From Cytophagales bacterium (GTDB lineage: Bacteria; Bacteroidota; Bacteroidia; Cytophagales; Cyclobacteriaceae): DNA of 64,000 bases. The position numbers and the translations under genes were made by a program. The notes under the pieces were generated by a model. That model was not told the DNA's origin and searched no databases. It saw nothing but the letters and a program-made list of their open reading frames with translations. Shown one piece after another: positions 26,444 to 34,948 of the stretch (position 1 is the first letter of the stretch; each line of letters starts with the position of its first letter). The DNA lies in NCBI GenBank assembly GCA_033344775.1, contig JAWPMT010000005.1, positions 2,425,001 to 2,489,000 on the forward strand. The letters run 5' to 3'.

Positions 26444-26449
26444 TAACAG

Positions 26450-27043
26450 TTATTGTGGGTCATCCTCAATGGTCAGGGTACCTGAAGGCTCGTGTATGGT
26501 GTAGCTATCAAAGTTTTGGTCAGCCGTCAATCCATTCCCTGTATGGATCTCTCCATCCGAAACGATGGTTACAAACTTCTCGGTGTAGAAAATCTCTTTG
26601 TTGGGATCCCAAAACAATTCCTCGGTATTGAGTTCATCTTTGGTATCGAAGTTCTGTACTACCACATTCCCGATGCCACGATAGATATCTTCCTCACTGC
26701 TGTACTCAGCCACATCGGAACGAAAAGTCGATTGCTTTGTTTTTCCATCCTTGCGGTAAATCTCAAGATTCAACCCTTCAGGCCAATTTTCATCTCCACT
26801 TTTAAAGGTGATCTTTTTGGCCGAACGGATACGGATCACCGCCTTTCCGGAATCAGTCATCATGGTATTTTCATCCACAATGACCCGAATAGGCCCTTCG
26901 TACGACTCAGCTTGCTTCAGGTCCTTGGTCTCACAGGCTACCATCGCAACTAGTACGCAGAGCATAAAAAAACGGCCACAGGAATATCCTATGGCCGCAA
27001 TGCTTTTTATAGAGAGCAAATTAGTTTGCAGGTCTTCTTTCAA
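26450..27043 (-). CDS. lptC: LPS export periplasmic protein LptC (lipoprotein form)
   Basis: Component of the Lpt bridge that carries lipopolysaccharide from the inner to the outer membrane. After a hydrophobic segment with the lipobox VAMVAC (Cys about residue 37 of the long form) comes a beta-jellyroll of about 150 residues with the LptC/OstA-like pattern LNLEIYRKDGK ... SDVAEYSSEEDIYRGIGNVVV ... DGEIHTGNGLTADQNFDSYTI. Bacteroidota LptC proteins are typically lipoproteins of this size. The start is uncertain: ATG 27043 overlaps the upstream stop by 23 bases, TTG 27019 starts just after it, and ATG 26965 gives a very short signal and begins right after a terminator-like U-run. Confidence 0.8.
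   Translation of the reverse strand: MKEDLQTNLLSIKSIAAIGYSCGRFFMLCVLVAMVACETKDLKQAESYEGPIRVIVDENTMMTDSGKAVIRIRSAKKITFKSGDENWPEGLNLEIYRKDGKTKQSTFRSDVAEYSSEEDIYRGIGNVVVQNFDTKDELNTEELFWDPNKEIFYTEKFVTIVSDGEIHTGNGLTADQNFDSYTIHEPSGTLTIEDDPQ
26966..26997 (-). terminator. Terminator-like hairpin at the lptC 5' end
   Basis: CGGCCA-c-AGGA-ATA-TCCT-a-TGGCCG (26973-26997; ten pairs, one mismatch) is followed on the minus strand by seven T (26972-26966) and then immediately ATG of an lptC start candidate. It is 24 bases past the TPR gene stop. Confidence 0.75.
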
Positions 27044-28334
27044 TTGTCACGTCTGTATTGATCCAACATCCCACAGTGACTTGCTTACCTTCTTCATAGT
27101 TTTCATTGAAGATCTCCTCAATGGAAGGGAATTGTGCCTGAGCAGCTTCCATCAATTTGGCTTCACCTGCTCTTTTAAATTCATTGTAAGCAGCGATGTA
27201 AACCGCTCTGTCCTGCACTTTGCTTTGTCCCCCTTTACACTCTTCGAAACTCTTCATGTAAAGCGTACCGATCAAACGATTGGCTTCTTTCTTAGAAGGA
27301 TCGAAAGCCAATGCTCTTCTCGCGCTGCTTCGTGCATCAATCTTGCGATCCTGCACATTGTAGATTTTCGCCATATCGATATGAACGTCTGCTTTCTTGA
27401 TGTTATCATCTGTCAGATCAATCGCTTTATTGAAGTATTCGAATGCCTGAGCATAATCTTCATTGGCAGTCGCTTTCTTAGCGATGAAGAGACATACACC
27501 ATAATCAGGCTCACTTTCGTTGATGATGGTCGCTGATTTGATTGCCAGCGGGCTATCTGTACACTTATTGTTGAGCAGCAATTGGAAAATTTTCTTGGCC
27601 CACTTCACATCACCGGTAGCCTCCAGCTTAGGTCCGAGTACCGTTTCAACGAATTCACAATTCACTTCTACAGTAGCAGTAAGCAGTTTATCTACCTGAT
27701 CCTGATACTTGTCGTAACGAGCTTTTTTATCATCCGAAACTTTTGCTCTTTGAGCAGCTAAATGGTCGGAAATGATAGAATAAATCTCAATTACTTTCTC
27801 ATCACTTACATCTCCTTTTGCAAATCGGAATTTGTAGACCACATTCATGTAAGCAACGAGATTACCAGCGTTGGTCTTTTCACCGTTCATGTCCACAGCT
27901 TTAGTGAACAGCTCGTACAGGTAAGGATATTTTTCTTTGGTCTTATTGTAAAATTTGTAGGCGAAAATGGCTTTTCGATTGGTTACGAAGGCCTCTTTCT
28001 GGAAATACTCAACGCGCTGATCGAATATCTCCAATCCTCTTTGTACATATTCTTCTTTCTTGGTAGCATCTGCTTCTTTGGAAGCAAGATTGCTGTAGAT
28101 TTTTTCCCCTTGCTGATAGATAGATACATGAAGATCGGGTGTATTCTCATACAACCACTCCAGAGGAACGATCGCTTCCTCAAATTTTCCTGCCTTAAAC
28201 AGGTCAGTATAAAGGGCATTTTGCTCCTTCGCTTTATCAACGTCCTGACCCCAGTTCCATCCGGGTTGAGCTTGGGCAAAGAACACCGCTGTAGCTAGTA
28301 CGGCGAAGACAAAACCTTTTTTGATGTTTTTCAT
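27021..28334 (-). CDS. Exported tetratricopeptide-repeat protein
   Basis: About 437 residues with a signal peptide (KKGFVFAVLATAVFFAQAQ, cleavage about residue 23) and helical repeats across most of the chain; TPR-like pairs are clearest in AQAFEYFNKAIDLTDDNIKKADVHIDMAKIY and SARRALAFDPSKKEANRLIGTLYM (given in parts, about 320-395). TPR proteins scaffold complexes; this one sits between an outer-membrane protein gene and lptC, which suggests envelope biogenesis. ATG 28334 is preferred to 28388 because it starts at the signal peptide. A terminator-like structure follows. Confidence 0.82.
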   Translation of the reverse strand: MKNIKKGFVFAVLATAVFFAQAQPGWNWGQDVDKAKEQNALYTDLFKAGKFEEAIVPLEWLYENTPDLHVSIYQQGEKIYSNLASKEADATKKEEYVQRGLEIFDQRVEYFQKEAFVTNRKAIFAYKFYNKTKEKYPYLYELFTKAVDMNGEKTNAGNLVAYMNVVYKFRFAKGDVSDEKVIEIYSIISDHLAAQRAKVSDDKKARYDKYQDQVDKLLTATVEVNCEFVETVLGPKLEATGDVKWAKKIFQLLLNNKCTDSPLAIKSATIINESEPDYGVCLFIAKKATANEDYAQAFEYFNKAIDLTDDNIKKADVHIDMAKIYNVQDRKIDARSSARRALAFDPSKKEANRLIGTLYMKSFEECKGGQSKVQDRAVYIAAYNEFKRAGEAKLMEAAQAQFPSIEEIFNENYEEGKQVTVGCWINTDVTIERRPAN

Positions 28335-28406
28335 ATCGATTGCTTTTCTCAACGACTTGCAATAAGTGCAAGTCACAAATATAACCATTGCTTTCTTTAA
28401 ATTCTC

Positions 28407-29654
28407 CTAGTCATAGCGCCTCTTAATGAACCATCGGTCATTTATCGTCGCTCCGAGAACAATTTGGAAGTAATTTTCTCTCACCAGATCATTGTCCGTC
28501 GTTCCTCGCCAACCAAGTTTGAAGGCGGAATCGATGGTAGATACGGCATTGATGGGAAATGTCGCACCAAAAGTAAAGCCTATATCGTTGAGATCTGTAT
28601 CATTGACGATATAGGGAAGTTCTTTGTAAGTAAAACCCGCTCGATAAAAGATCCGATTCCAGTAACTTCTAACGTTGACATAATCCGGAACAAATTCTGC
28701 TCCAACAGCTATCTTCAAATCATCCCTGAAATTCGGATTAGAGCTATATTCTCCGCCAGACCCTCTGGTAATATCAGCACCAATGGTCCATTTATTTAAG
28801 ATTTGATAAGAAATACCCAACCCAATTACCGTCGGCAATTCAAATGTTTCACTTTGGTCTACCCTGATTTCCTGACGCTGAATCAAAGTTCCCGCTGTTT
28901 CACGTGTGAAAAGTTCATCGCGTGTTCCGTCTAACGTAGTAGACAAGTCATAGGTCAGTCCAAAGTTCACAGCTCGAGTTTCCGAGATCTGCACCCGGTA
29001 AAATCCTCCAAACTGAAAAGCAAAGTCCTGATAGGCTATTTCGTTATTGTAATTAATCGTAAACGGAGAATTGTCTCCTTCAACGATACTTTGAAGCCGA
29101 TTTCGGACCGATCCGAAAACAAAACTGCTTTTAAGACCTATGGAGAAATTCTTGGTTATTGCAACTCCATTAGTCCAATCCAGTCGACTTAAACCTCCTT
29201 CTCCGGCAAAGGCGTTGATCGATTCGAGATCAGTACCGTCAATGGTCTGTCTGGAGAAAAAATCATAATTCACTGTGCTGTAAGGCAATACGGCTACGGC
29301 AGAAGTCCACTTACCCGAAATGACCGGAAAAGAAATGTTCAGGAATCTTAGACCCGCTGTACCATCAGATTGGGTGTTATTCTGTGTCGTAAAACTTCTA
29401 ATATCCCCCTGAAAACCCACCTGAAAAGCGGTTAGCGTATTGAACACTGCCAACGCGGGGTTTACATTATTGATGTGCCAGAACGTCGGTGTGGAAATAC
29501 CAATCTCACCCATCCCCAGGTTTTGAGGCATGCCTGAGAACGAAAGCTCACCAAGCCCATTGCTGCTGTAGGGTGACACCACCGTCTGCGCATTTGCCGC
29601 CACACTCCATACAAACAGTAAAAATATTAGGATATTAATCCGCCTCATGATCAT
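28407..29654 (-). CDS. Outer-membrane barrel protein (FadL/PorV-like)
   Basis: A 415-residue protein with a signal peptide (about 22 residues, ending AANAQ) and alternating beta-strand pattern throughout; the N terminus (SPYSSNGLGELSFSG ... NLGMGEIGIS ... INNVNPA) resembles the FadL/TodX and PorV-type barrels that are common in Bacteroidota. The ORF overlaps the coaX 3' end by 20 bases; an ATG two codons downstream (29648) is an alternative start. A role in hydrophobic compound uptake or as a T9SS-associated barrel is inference only. Confidence 0.7.
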   Translation of the reverse strand: MIMRRINILIFLLFVWSVAANAQTVVSPYSSNGLGELSFSGMPQNLGMGEIGISTPTFWHINNVNPALAVFNTLTAFQVGFQGDIRSFTTQNNTQSDGTAGLRFLNISFPVISGKWTSAVAVLPYSTVNYDFFSRQTIDGTDLESINAFAGEGGLSRLDWTNGVAITKNFSIGLKSSFVFGSVRNRLQSIVEGDNSPFTINYNNEIAYQDFAFQFGGFYRVQISETRAVNFGLTYDLSTTLDGTRDELFTRETAGTLIQRQEIRVDQSETFELPTVIGLGISYQILNKWTIGADITRGSGGEYSSNPNFRDDLKIAVGAEFVPDYVNVRSYWNRIFYRAGFTYKELPYIVNDTDLNDIGFTFGATFPINAVSTIDSAFKLGWRGTTDNDLVRENYFQIVLGATINDRWFIKRRYD

Positions 29655-30366
29655 CTAAAATTCTATGCAATCCCACCAGTACGATTTCAGGGCGCACAAA
29701 GATGGGTGGTTTTATAAAGGATTCAAAGCTGGATGCACTTCCACCGGTTACAATAACGCGCGAGAGGTCAAATTCTTTTTTGAATTGGTCAATAAAACCA
29801 TTGATTTCCATGGCCATTCCCTCTCTTGCACCCAGATACATGCATTCACGGGTGCTTTTACCCGGAAAGTTGGTGCTGGAAAATTGATCCATGGAAATGT
29901 CCGGTAAACGTCCCGTCATTTCGTGCATCGAGCGCATACGCATATTGTAACCTGGAGAAATGATTCCTCCATGGAAAGTTCCCTGATGATCAATGATATC
30001 GTAAGTGTTACAGGTTCCAAGGTCCATGATGAGTACACGCTCGCCCGGAAATTCGGTGTAACCTCCAACAGCTGCTGCTAACCGATCCATACCCAGGGTT
30101 TCAGGCGTATCATAATTGAGTTGAATAGGCAAAGTTGTTTGGCGATCAAGAAACAGGGGTCTTTTTTTTGCAGGCAGCGTCTCAAAAATATCAGATGTCA
30201 TGACAACTGAACTGACAATCGCTGGAGATTCACTGGAACCGATCAATTCGACCAGAGATTCTGCACTCTCTACATAAAAGATATCCACAAGTTTCGAACC
30301 ATGAAATCGCCCTCCTTTGATCCGGGTGTTACCCACATCGAAAACTAACTTTTCCTCCATTTTCAT
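29635..30366 (-). CDS. coaX: Type III pantothenate kinase
   Basis: First step of coenzyme A synthesis (pantothenate to 4'-phosphopantothenate) by the ASKHA-fold CoaX enzyme. Seen are the phosphate 1 motif FDVGNTRIKGG (about 9-19), the pantothenate-binding TLGMDRLAAA with the catalytic Asp, LIMDLGTCNTYDII (about 118-131) and IVTGGSAS near 209. Length 243 is normal for Bacteroidota CoaX. It opens the minus-strand cluster of envelope genes and overlaps the next gene by 20 bases, a conserved type of arrangement in this phylum as I recall it. Confidence 0.92.
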   Translation of the reverse strand: MKMEEKLVFDVGNTRIKGGRFHGSKLVDIFYVESAESLVELIGSSESPAIVSSVVMTSDIFETLPAKKRPLFLDRQTTLPIQLNYDTPETLGMDRLAAAVGGYTEFPGERVLIMDLGTCNTYDIIDHQGTFHGGIISPGYNMRMRSMHEMTGRLPDISMDQFSSTNFPGKSTRECMYLGAREGMAMEINGFIDQFKKEFDLSRVIVTGGSASSFESFIKPPIFVRPEIVLVGLHRILDDHEAD

Positions 30367-30683
30367 CCGATCTTCAAAAGTAAGTCATGCCTCGTCATAG
30401 AGTAGCTCAATCGAATGAATTCGCATCGGAACCTGCTGATTTTTAGGGATTTTTAACAAGCCTGGAAGAATCATCGCTCTTATTTGCAAAAAGTGAAAGC
30501 ATCCTGAAACGCTGTTAACATCGTTTTGCTTGCGTTAGGCCAATTGACCGTTAGCCGATGGTAAATCAACTAGTGTTTTAACAGCTCGCTGAACTCAGAC
30601 TATTTTTATATCTTTCTAAGGAATTTGCTTTTCTAGGCTCTAAGTGTAATTTAGTGAGGTAGAAAGAGCTGCGACTGACCAAT
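30367..30683. other. Divergent intergenic region coaX / nhaD
   Basis: No gene supported. It must hold the promoters of both divergent genes, but I find no exact TTG-N17-TAnnTTTG pair; the sequence is AT-rich near 30596-30660 with TTTTTATATCTTTC. Confidence 0.5.
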
Positions 30684-32153
30684 ATGACCCTTAATTACCG
30701 CATTGTCTTTGTATTTCTGGTGATGTTGATCGGATTTTCCGCTCAATCTTTCCCTGTGGAAGAATTGAGTCCTGGGGAAGCCGTGGAGCTTGTAGCCAGC
30801 AGCGATTCCGGATCTTCCGAACATCATGGGCCTGCGGCATGGAGTGTCTTCCCTTTCGTTTTGCTGCTCTTGATGATCGCCACAGGTCCGCTTTTTTACG
30901 AACACTTCTGGCATAAGAACTATCCAATAGTTGCGTTGGTTCTGGCAGCAATCGTAATAGGGTACTATTTATTTGGTTTACATAATTCACATAGCCCTAT
31001 TCATGCCCTGGCGGAATATGTTCAGTTCATTGCATTGCTTTCCGGATTGTACATTGCCTCAGGTGGGATCATGATTATCGTCGACAAAAAGGCAGCACCA
31101 GGTACGAACGTCATCTTGTTGGCCATCGGGGCTGTAATCGCAAATATCATCGGAACGACAGGGGCTTCAATGTTACTGATCCGTCCATTTATCCGATTGA
31201 ATAAAAATCGGATCAAAGCCTATCACATCATCTTTTTCATCTTTTTAGTGAGTAATATCGGCGGTTGCCTCACTCCCATCGGAGATCCTCCGCTGTTTCT
31301 AGGGTTCTTAAAAGGTGTTCCATTTTTCTGGACCTTAAGTCACAATGTGGTGCCCTGGGCATTCGCAGTGGTGGTCTTGTTGGTGCTTTTCTTCCTGTAC
31401 GACAAAAGAAACAAGTCCGATTATAGTTTCGGCGAAGATGTATCGGAACCCACCAACAAAGTGGCCATTCGTGGTACAAGAAATTTCTGGTGGTTGTCCG
31501 TGGTAGTTGGCTCTGTTTTCCTCGACCCCAATGTTTTTGAGTGGGTGCCAGGAATTGAATACGATGGCGTGAAATTCTCTTTTATTAGAGAGATCATCAT
31601 GTTTACCAGTGCTTTCTTAGCTTATAAGTTTGCTGACAAACAGGCTTTGAGTGGCAATGATTTCAATTTTGAGCCAATACGAGAAGTAGCCTTTATCTTC
31701 ATTGGCATATTTGGCACCATGATGCCCGCTCTGGAATTGGTAAGCAATTATGCCCAATCTCCTGAAGGAGCAGCGCTGATCTCTCACAATACCCTTTACT
31801 GGGGAACAGGACTACTTTCAGGGTTCCTGGACAATGCACCAACTTATATTAACTTCCTAACGGCAGCTATGGCTTCCACAGGAGCAAGCATTACGGTACT
31901 GCCAGAAGTGGTCGAATACGCCTCCGGAGGATTTCCAAATTCTATCCTGAATCTGCAAGCCATATCAGTGGCAGCAGTTTTCTTTGGCGCCATGACCTAC
32001 ATTGGCAACGGCCCTAACTTCATGGTCAAGTCAATTGCAGAGCAAGTTGGTATTAAAATGCCTTCTTTCTTCGGTTACATCATTCGGTTTTCTATCCCGA
32101 TCTTATTACCGATCTTCTTGCTCGTTTGGTTGATCTTCTTTGCATTTGCCTGA
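30684..32153 (+). CDS. nhaD: Sodium:proton antiporter, NhaD/citrate-transporter-like family
   Basis: A 489-residue polytopic membrane protein of the ion transporter (IT) superfamily with about 12 hydrophobic segments. Features include an N-terminal segment that could be a cleaved signal, GATGAS-like NIIGTTGASMLLIRPFIR (about 152-169), NIGGCLTPIGDPPLFLGFL (about 190-208) and a mirrored second half with GLLSGFLDNAPTYINFL and YIGNGPNFM. These repeated discontinuous-helix motifs are characteristic of NhaD, which extrudes Na+ in exchange for H+. Such an antiporter suits a marine or saline habitat. Transcribed away from coaX. Confidence 0.87.
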   Translation: MTLNYRIVFVFLVMLIGFSAQSFPVEELSPGEAVELVASSDSGSSEHHGPAAWSVFPFVLLLLMIATGPLFYEHFWHKNYPIVALVLAAIVIGYYLFGLHNSHSPIHALAEYVQFIALLSGLYIASGGIMIIVDKKAAPGTNVILLAIGAVIANIIGTTGASMLLIRPFIRLNKNRIKAYHIIFFIFLVSNIGGCLTPIGDPPLFLGFLKGVPFFWTLSHNVVPWAFAVVVLLVLFFLYDKRNKSDYSFGEDVSEPTNKVAIRGTRNFWWLSVVVGSVFLDPNVFEWVPGIEYDGVKFSFIREIIMFTSAFLAYKFADKQALSGNDFNFEPIREVAFIFIGIFGTMMPALELVSNYAQSPEGAALISHNTLYWGTGLLSGFLDNAPTYINFLTAAMASTGASITVLPEVVEYASGGFPNSILNLQAISVAAVFFGAMTYIGNGPNFMVKSIAEQVGIKMPSFFGYIIRFSIPILLPIFLLVWLIFFAFA

Positions 32154-32267
32154 TTAGACAATCACATCAACAGAAGTACAAGCCATTTCTTTGTTAACAC
32201 ACTAAGCAGAGATGATTGAGCAATTTGCATAGCGGCAAAACGCCATTCCTCCGTACTAGAGATCCTG

Positions 32268-33587
32268 TTAAAAATCAAATAAGCTTTCGTTCAACAATTT
32301 CAGGGACTGCTTCTTGTATTGCGTATCTACCAGTACAGAAACGTTATTTTTTGATCCACCGAAGGAAATCATCCGAATGGGAACCTCACTCAAAGAATTG
32401 AATATCCTGGCACCGGTACCCTTGCTCTCAGCAATGAGATCTCCCACCACACAGATGATCGTTTGATCCGTATCTACTTCTACTAAACCAAAGGGTTTGA
32501 TCTCTTCCACGATTTGGGACAAATGGGTATCGTCATCGATCGTCAATGAAACCGCAATTTCCGAGGTGGTGATCATATCAATGGAAGTCTTGTGTGTTTC
32601 AAAAACCTCGAATACTTTTCTCAGGAAACCATAGGCCATGATCATCCGGGTGGACTTGATCTTGATGGCCGTGATATTGCTCTTGGCTGCAATGGCTTTA
32701 ACTCCCTGTGGATCTTTGTGAGAATTAATGAGTGTGCCTTCCGCGTCTGGTTCCATCGTGTTCTTTATTCTCACGGGCACATCGTGCTGGTGCGCAGGAA
32801 TGATACAGGTCGGATGCAGGATCTTGGCACCGAAATAGGCCAGCTCCCCTGCTTCATCAAATGATAGTCTGGAAATGGGCCTGGTCTTATCAACCACCCG
32901 AGGGTCGTTGTTGTGCATCCCATCGATATCCGTCCAGATCTGGACCTCCTCAGCCTGCAAAGCGGCCCCTATCAAGGTAGCCGAATAATCACTCCCTCCT
33001 CGCTTTAGGTTATCTGTTCCACCTTCGGCATTGCGACAGATGAATCCTTGTGTCACGAAAGTAGTGACTCCTTCATATTGTTCTAACTGGGCGGCAAGCC
33101 TCGGCTTGATCACCTCCATGTCGGGATCATTGGCTTCATTCAAATACATGAAATCTACCGCGGACAACAATTTCATGCTAACCCCTTGTTCTTCTAAATA
33201 AAGGGAGAACAGATTGGTGGAGATCAACTCACCAAATACCACCGTGATCTTTTCAATTTGTGGCCTGAAAGGTTGATCCAGTAATCGATCCAGCTCTGCA
33301 AAGTATTTGTCTACTACCGTATTCGCGCGTTCCCTCAGGGCCGTTTTTTCAAGCAGTTCATCAATCAGCGGACCGTACTTAAGTCGAAGGGTTTTGGATT
33401 TCTCAAGTGCCGTATCCTTTTCCCCTCCCTGATGTAGCGCACTTATTTCTACGAGTGCATTCGTGGTACCAGAAACTGCACTTAGGACCACTACCTTAGG
33501 CCCCTCTGTAGCAGTAACCAACGCTGCTACACCTTTCATACGTGATGCGGAACCCACACTGGTACCGCCAAACTTCAGAACTTTCAT
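32268..33587 (-). CDS. lysC: Aspartate kinase (monofunctional)
   Basis: Phosphorylates aspartate at the entry to lysine, methionine and threonine synthesis. The N-terminal KFGGTSVG (4-11), the substrate segment GFICRNAEGGTDNLKRGGSDYSATLIGAAL (given as the family motif, about 184-213) and VQIWTDIDGMHNNDPR mark the amino acid kinase fold. Two ACT domains occupy the C-terminal about 140 residues, the usual site of feedback control by lysine or threonine. At 439 residues it is monofunctional, without a fused homoserine dehydrogenase. It converges on nhaD. Confidence 0.92.
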   Translation of the reverse strand: MKVLKFGGTSVGSASRMKGVAALVTATEGPKVVVLSAVSGTTNALVEISALHQGGEKDTALEKSKTLRLKYGPLIDELLEKTALRERANTVVDKYFAELDRLLDQPFRPQIEKITVVFGELISTNLFSLYLEEQGVSMKLLSAVDFMYLNEANDPDMEVIKPRLAAQLEQYEGVTTFVTQGFICRNAEGGTDNLKRGGSDYSATLIGAALQAEEVQIWTDIDGMHNNDPRVVDKTRPISRLSFDEAGELAYFGAKILHPTCIIPAHQHDVPVRIKNTMEPDAEGTLINSHKDPQGVKAIAAKSNITAIKIKSTRMIMAYGFLRKVFEVFETHKTSIDMITTSEIAVSLTIDDDTHLSQIVEEIKPFGLVEVDTDQTIICVVGDLIAESKGTGARIFNSLSEVPIRMISFGGSKNNVSVLVDTQYKKQSLKLLNESLFDF

Positions 33588-33649
33588 TGCTTATTAAGTG
33601 ATTTAGGAAGTGCCGGGGTAAGCACAGGATTGCTTATCGATGGGTTGTT

Positions 33650-34126
33650 TTATATGGCCAACATTTTCACCGCTGTGATTGCAGCTTCATCTCCTTTGTT
33701 ACCATGACGACCGCCAGAACGCTCCAAGGCTTGTTTTTTATCATTGGTGGTCAATACCCCAAATATGACCGGCTTGTCATACTTCAAACCCACATTCGTA
33801 ATACCATTGGCTACAGCATCACAAATAAAATCGAAATGCGGGGTTTCTCCTTTGATCACAACACCAATGCAGATTACCGCATCTATGTCTTCTTTTTGAG
33901 CCACCTTCTGAGCGCCCAGGCTCAATTCAAAACTTCCAGGCACGTTTACGCGCACGATATTGTCTTTGGACACCCCCACACCTTTCAGGGTTTGGATCGC
34001 ACCGGCATATAGGGCTTCTGTGATTTCTTCATTCCATTCGGATACCACGATGCCATATCGGAATTGACCGGCCTCGGTAGTCCCTGTGGAAGAAAAGTCG
34101 CTTAGGTTTTTTTCTGAACTTGCCAT
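33650..34126 (-). CDS. ribH: 6,7-dimethyl-8-ribityllumazine synthase
   Basis: Penultimate step of riboflavin synthesis; forms large shells of pentamers. Motifs: SEWNEEITEAL (about residues 28-38), GSFEL, GVVIKGETPHFDFICD (active-site His in the loop) and PVIFGVLTTNDKKQALER. Length from ATG 34126 is 158 residues, typical. An upstream ATG at 34153 lies inside the terminator hairpin of the preceding gene and is unlikely. No FMN riboswitch is visible upstream. The start codon is only four bases after the U-run of that terminator. Confidence 0.93.
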   Translation of the reverse strand: MASSEKNLSDFSSTGTTEAGQFRYGIVVSEWNEEITEALYAGAIQTLKGVGVSKDNIVRVNVPGSFELSLGAQKVAQKEDIDAVICIGVVIKGETPHFDFICDAVANGITNVGLKYDKPVIFGVLTTNDKKQALERSGGRHGNKGDEAAITAVKMLAI

Positions 34127-34130
34127 AAAC

Positions 34131-34162
34131 AAAAAAGGGACAAGGCTTTTCAACCTTATCCC
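34131..34162 (-). terminator. Intrinsic terminator between TPR gene and ribH
   Basis: GGGA-c-AAGG / CCTT-a-TCCC (34137-34145 with 34154-34162), eight-base loop, followed on the minus strand by six T (34136-34131). ATG of ribH follows four bases later. Confidence 0.8.
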
Positions 34163-34190
34163 GTAAATATTTTAAATATTAAGGTTGAAT

Positions 34191-34895
34191 CTACTCTACG
34201 GCTAGGCCCTTAAGCCTTGCGCTGTGTTTGAGTGCTTCTTGCTCCATACGTGATTTCGCAAAATCATTTAGAATTCGATCATACGCGGCTGCGGCTGCAG
34301 TTACGTCTCCACTTTCTTCCAAAGCAATCGCCAACTTTTGTAGATAGACGGGTGTGAATTCCTTATTCGGTTTATATCCTGCAGCATCATTGTAGGCACC
34401 GATGGCTTTATCAAAGTCATCCAACTCCATATAAGCGTCACCGATCAATGAGTAAGCACGGGCCTGCAACAAGTAATCATCGCTGCTAAAGTCTTCCAGG
34501 CTACGGATTGCATTTTCCCACTGGCCTAATTTCAAATAAGATGCTCCAGCATAGAAAGAAGCGAGGTTCGCCGCTTTTGTACCACTGTAGCGGTTGATGA
34601 TATCCAGAAAACCGTAGTTGTTTCCGTCTCCGTTCAATCCTCTACCCAGGCTATCCTGCTCGAAATAATAAATGGCCTGAAACATCTCTCGTTGTGCTTC
34701 AGCATTCTTGTTACCCTGCTGAAATCGGAAGAATGTCAATCCACCTACGATCAATATCGCCAGACCCAGAACTCCAAATAACAGGTTCTGATTCTTCTTA
34801 CTATTGAAAAATTCTTCTGCTTTACCAGCCAGTGCATCTGGGTTTTCCAACAAGTCTACCCCAGAACTATTCTCTTCTTTTTTGGTCTTCGCCAT
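34191..34895 (-). CDS. Membrane-anchored tetratricopeptide-repeat protein (YfgM-like)
   Basis: A 234-residue protein with a charged cytoplasmic N terminus, one membrane helix (about residues 38-58) and four to five TPR-like helical pairs (GASYLKLGQWENAIRSLEDF, SLIGDAYMELDDFDKAIGAY, KLAIALEESGDVTAAAAAY). The layout resembles YfgM/PpiD-associated TPR proteins, which act near the Sec translocon, but that assignment is by shape only. A TATCTTTG box (34921-34928) 26 bases before the ATG suggests its own promoter downstream of pdhA. Confidence 0.8.
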   Translation of the reverse strand: MAKTKKEENSSGVDLLENPDALAGKAEEFFNSKKNQNLLFGVLGLAILIVGGLTFFRFQQGNKNAEAQREMFQAIYYFEQDSLGRGLNGDGNNYGFLDIINRYSGTKAANLASFYAGASYLKLGQWENAIRSLEDFSSDDYLLQARAYSLIGDAYMELDDFDKAIGAYNDAAGYKPNKEFTPVYLQKLAIALEESGDVTAAAAAYDRILNDFAKSRMEQEALKHSARLKGLAVE

Positions 34896-34920
34896 CTTAC
34901 CGATCCAAATTTTGCGGACG

Positions 34921-34928
34921 CAAAGATA
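34921..34928 (-). promoter_or_regulatory. -7 box of the TPR gene
   Basis: Exact TAnnTTTG (TATCTTTG on the minus strand), 25 bases before the ATG at 34895. No clear -33 TTG is found at 17-19 bases spacing. Confidence 0.35.
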
Positions 34929-34948
34929 AAATAATTATTGATTTCAGT

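Noticed and set aside
26808-27536. 242-residue frame opposite lptC and the TPR gene
   Set aside because: It crosses two genes and a terminator on the opposite strand; no domain signal.
34127-34190. FMN riboswitch before ribH
   Set aside because: The gap holds only the preceding gene's terminator; there is no room for, or sequence of, an RFN element.
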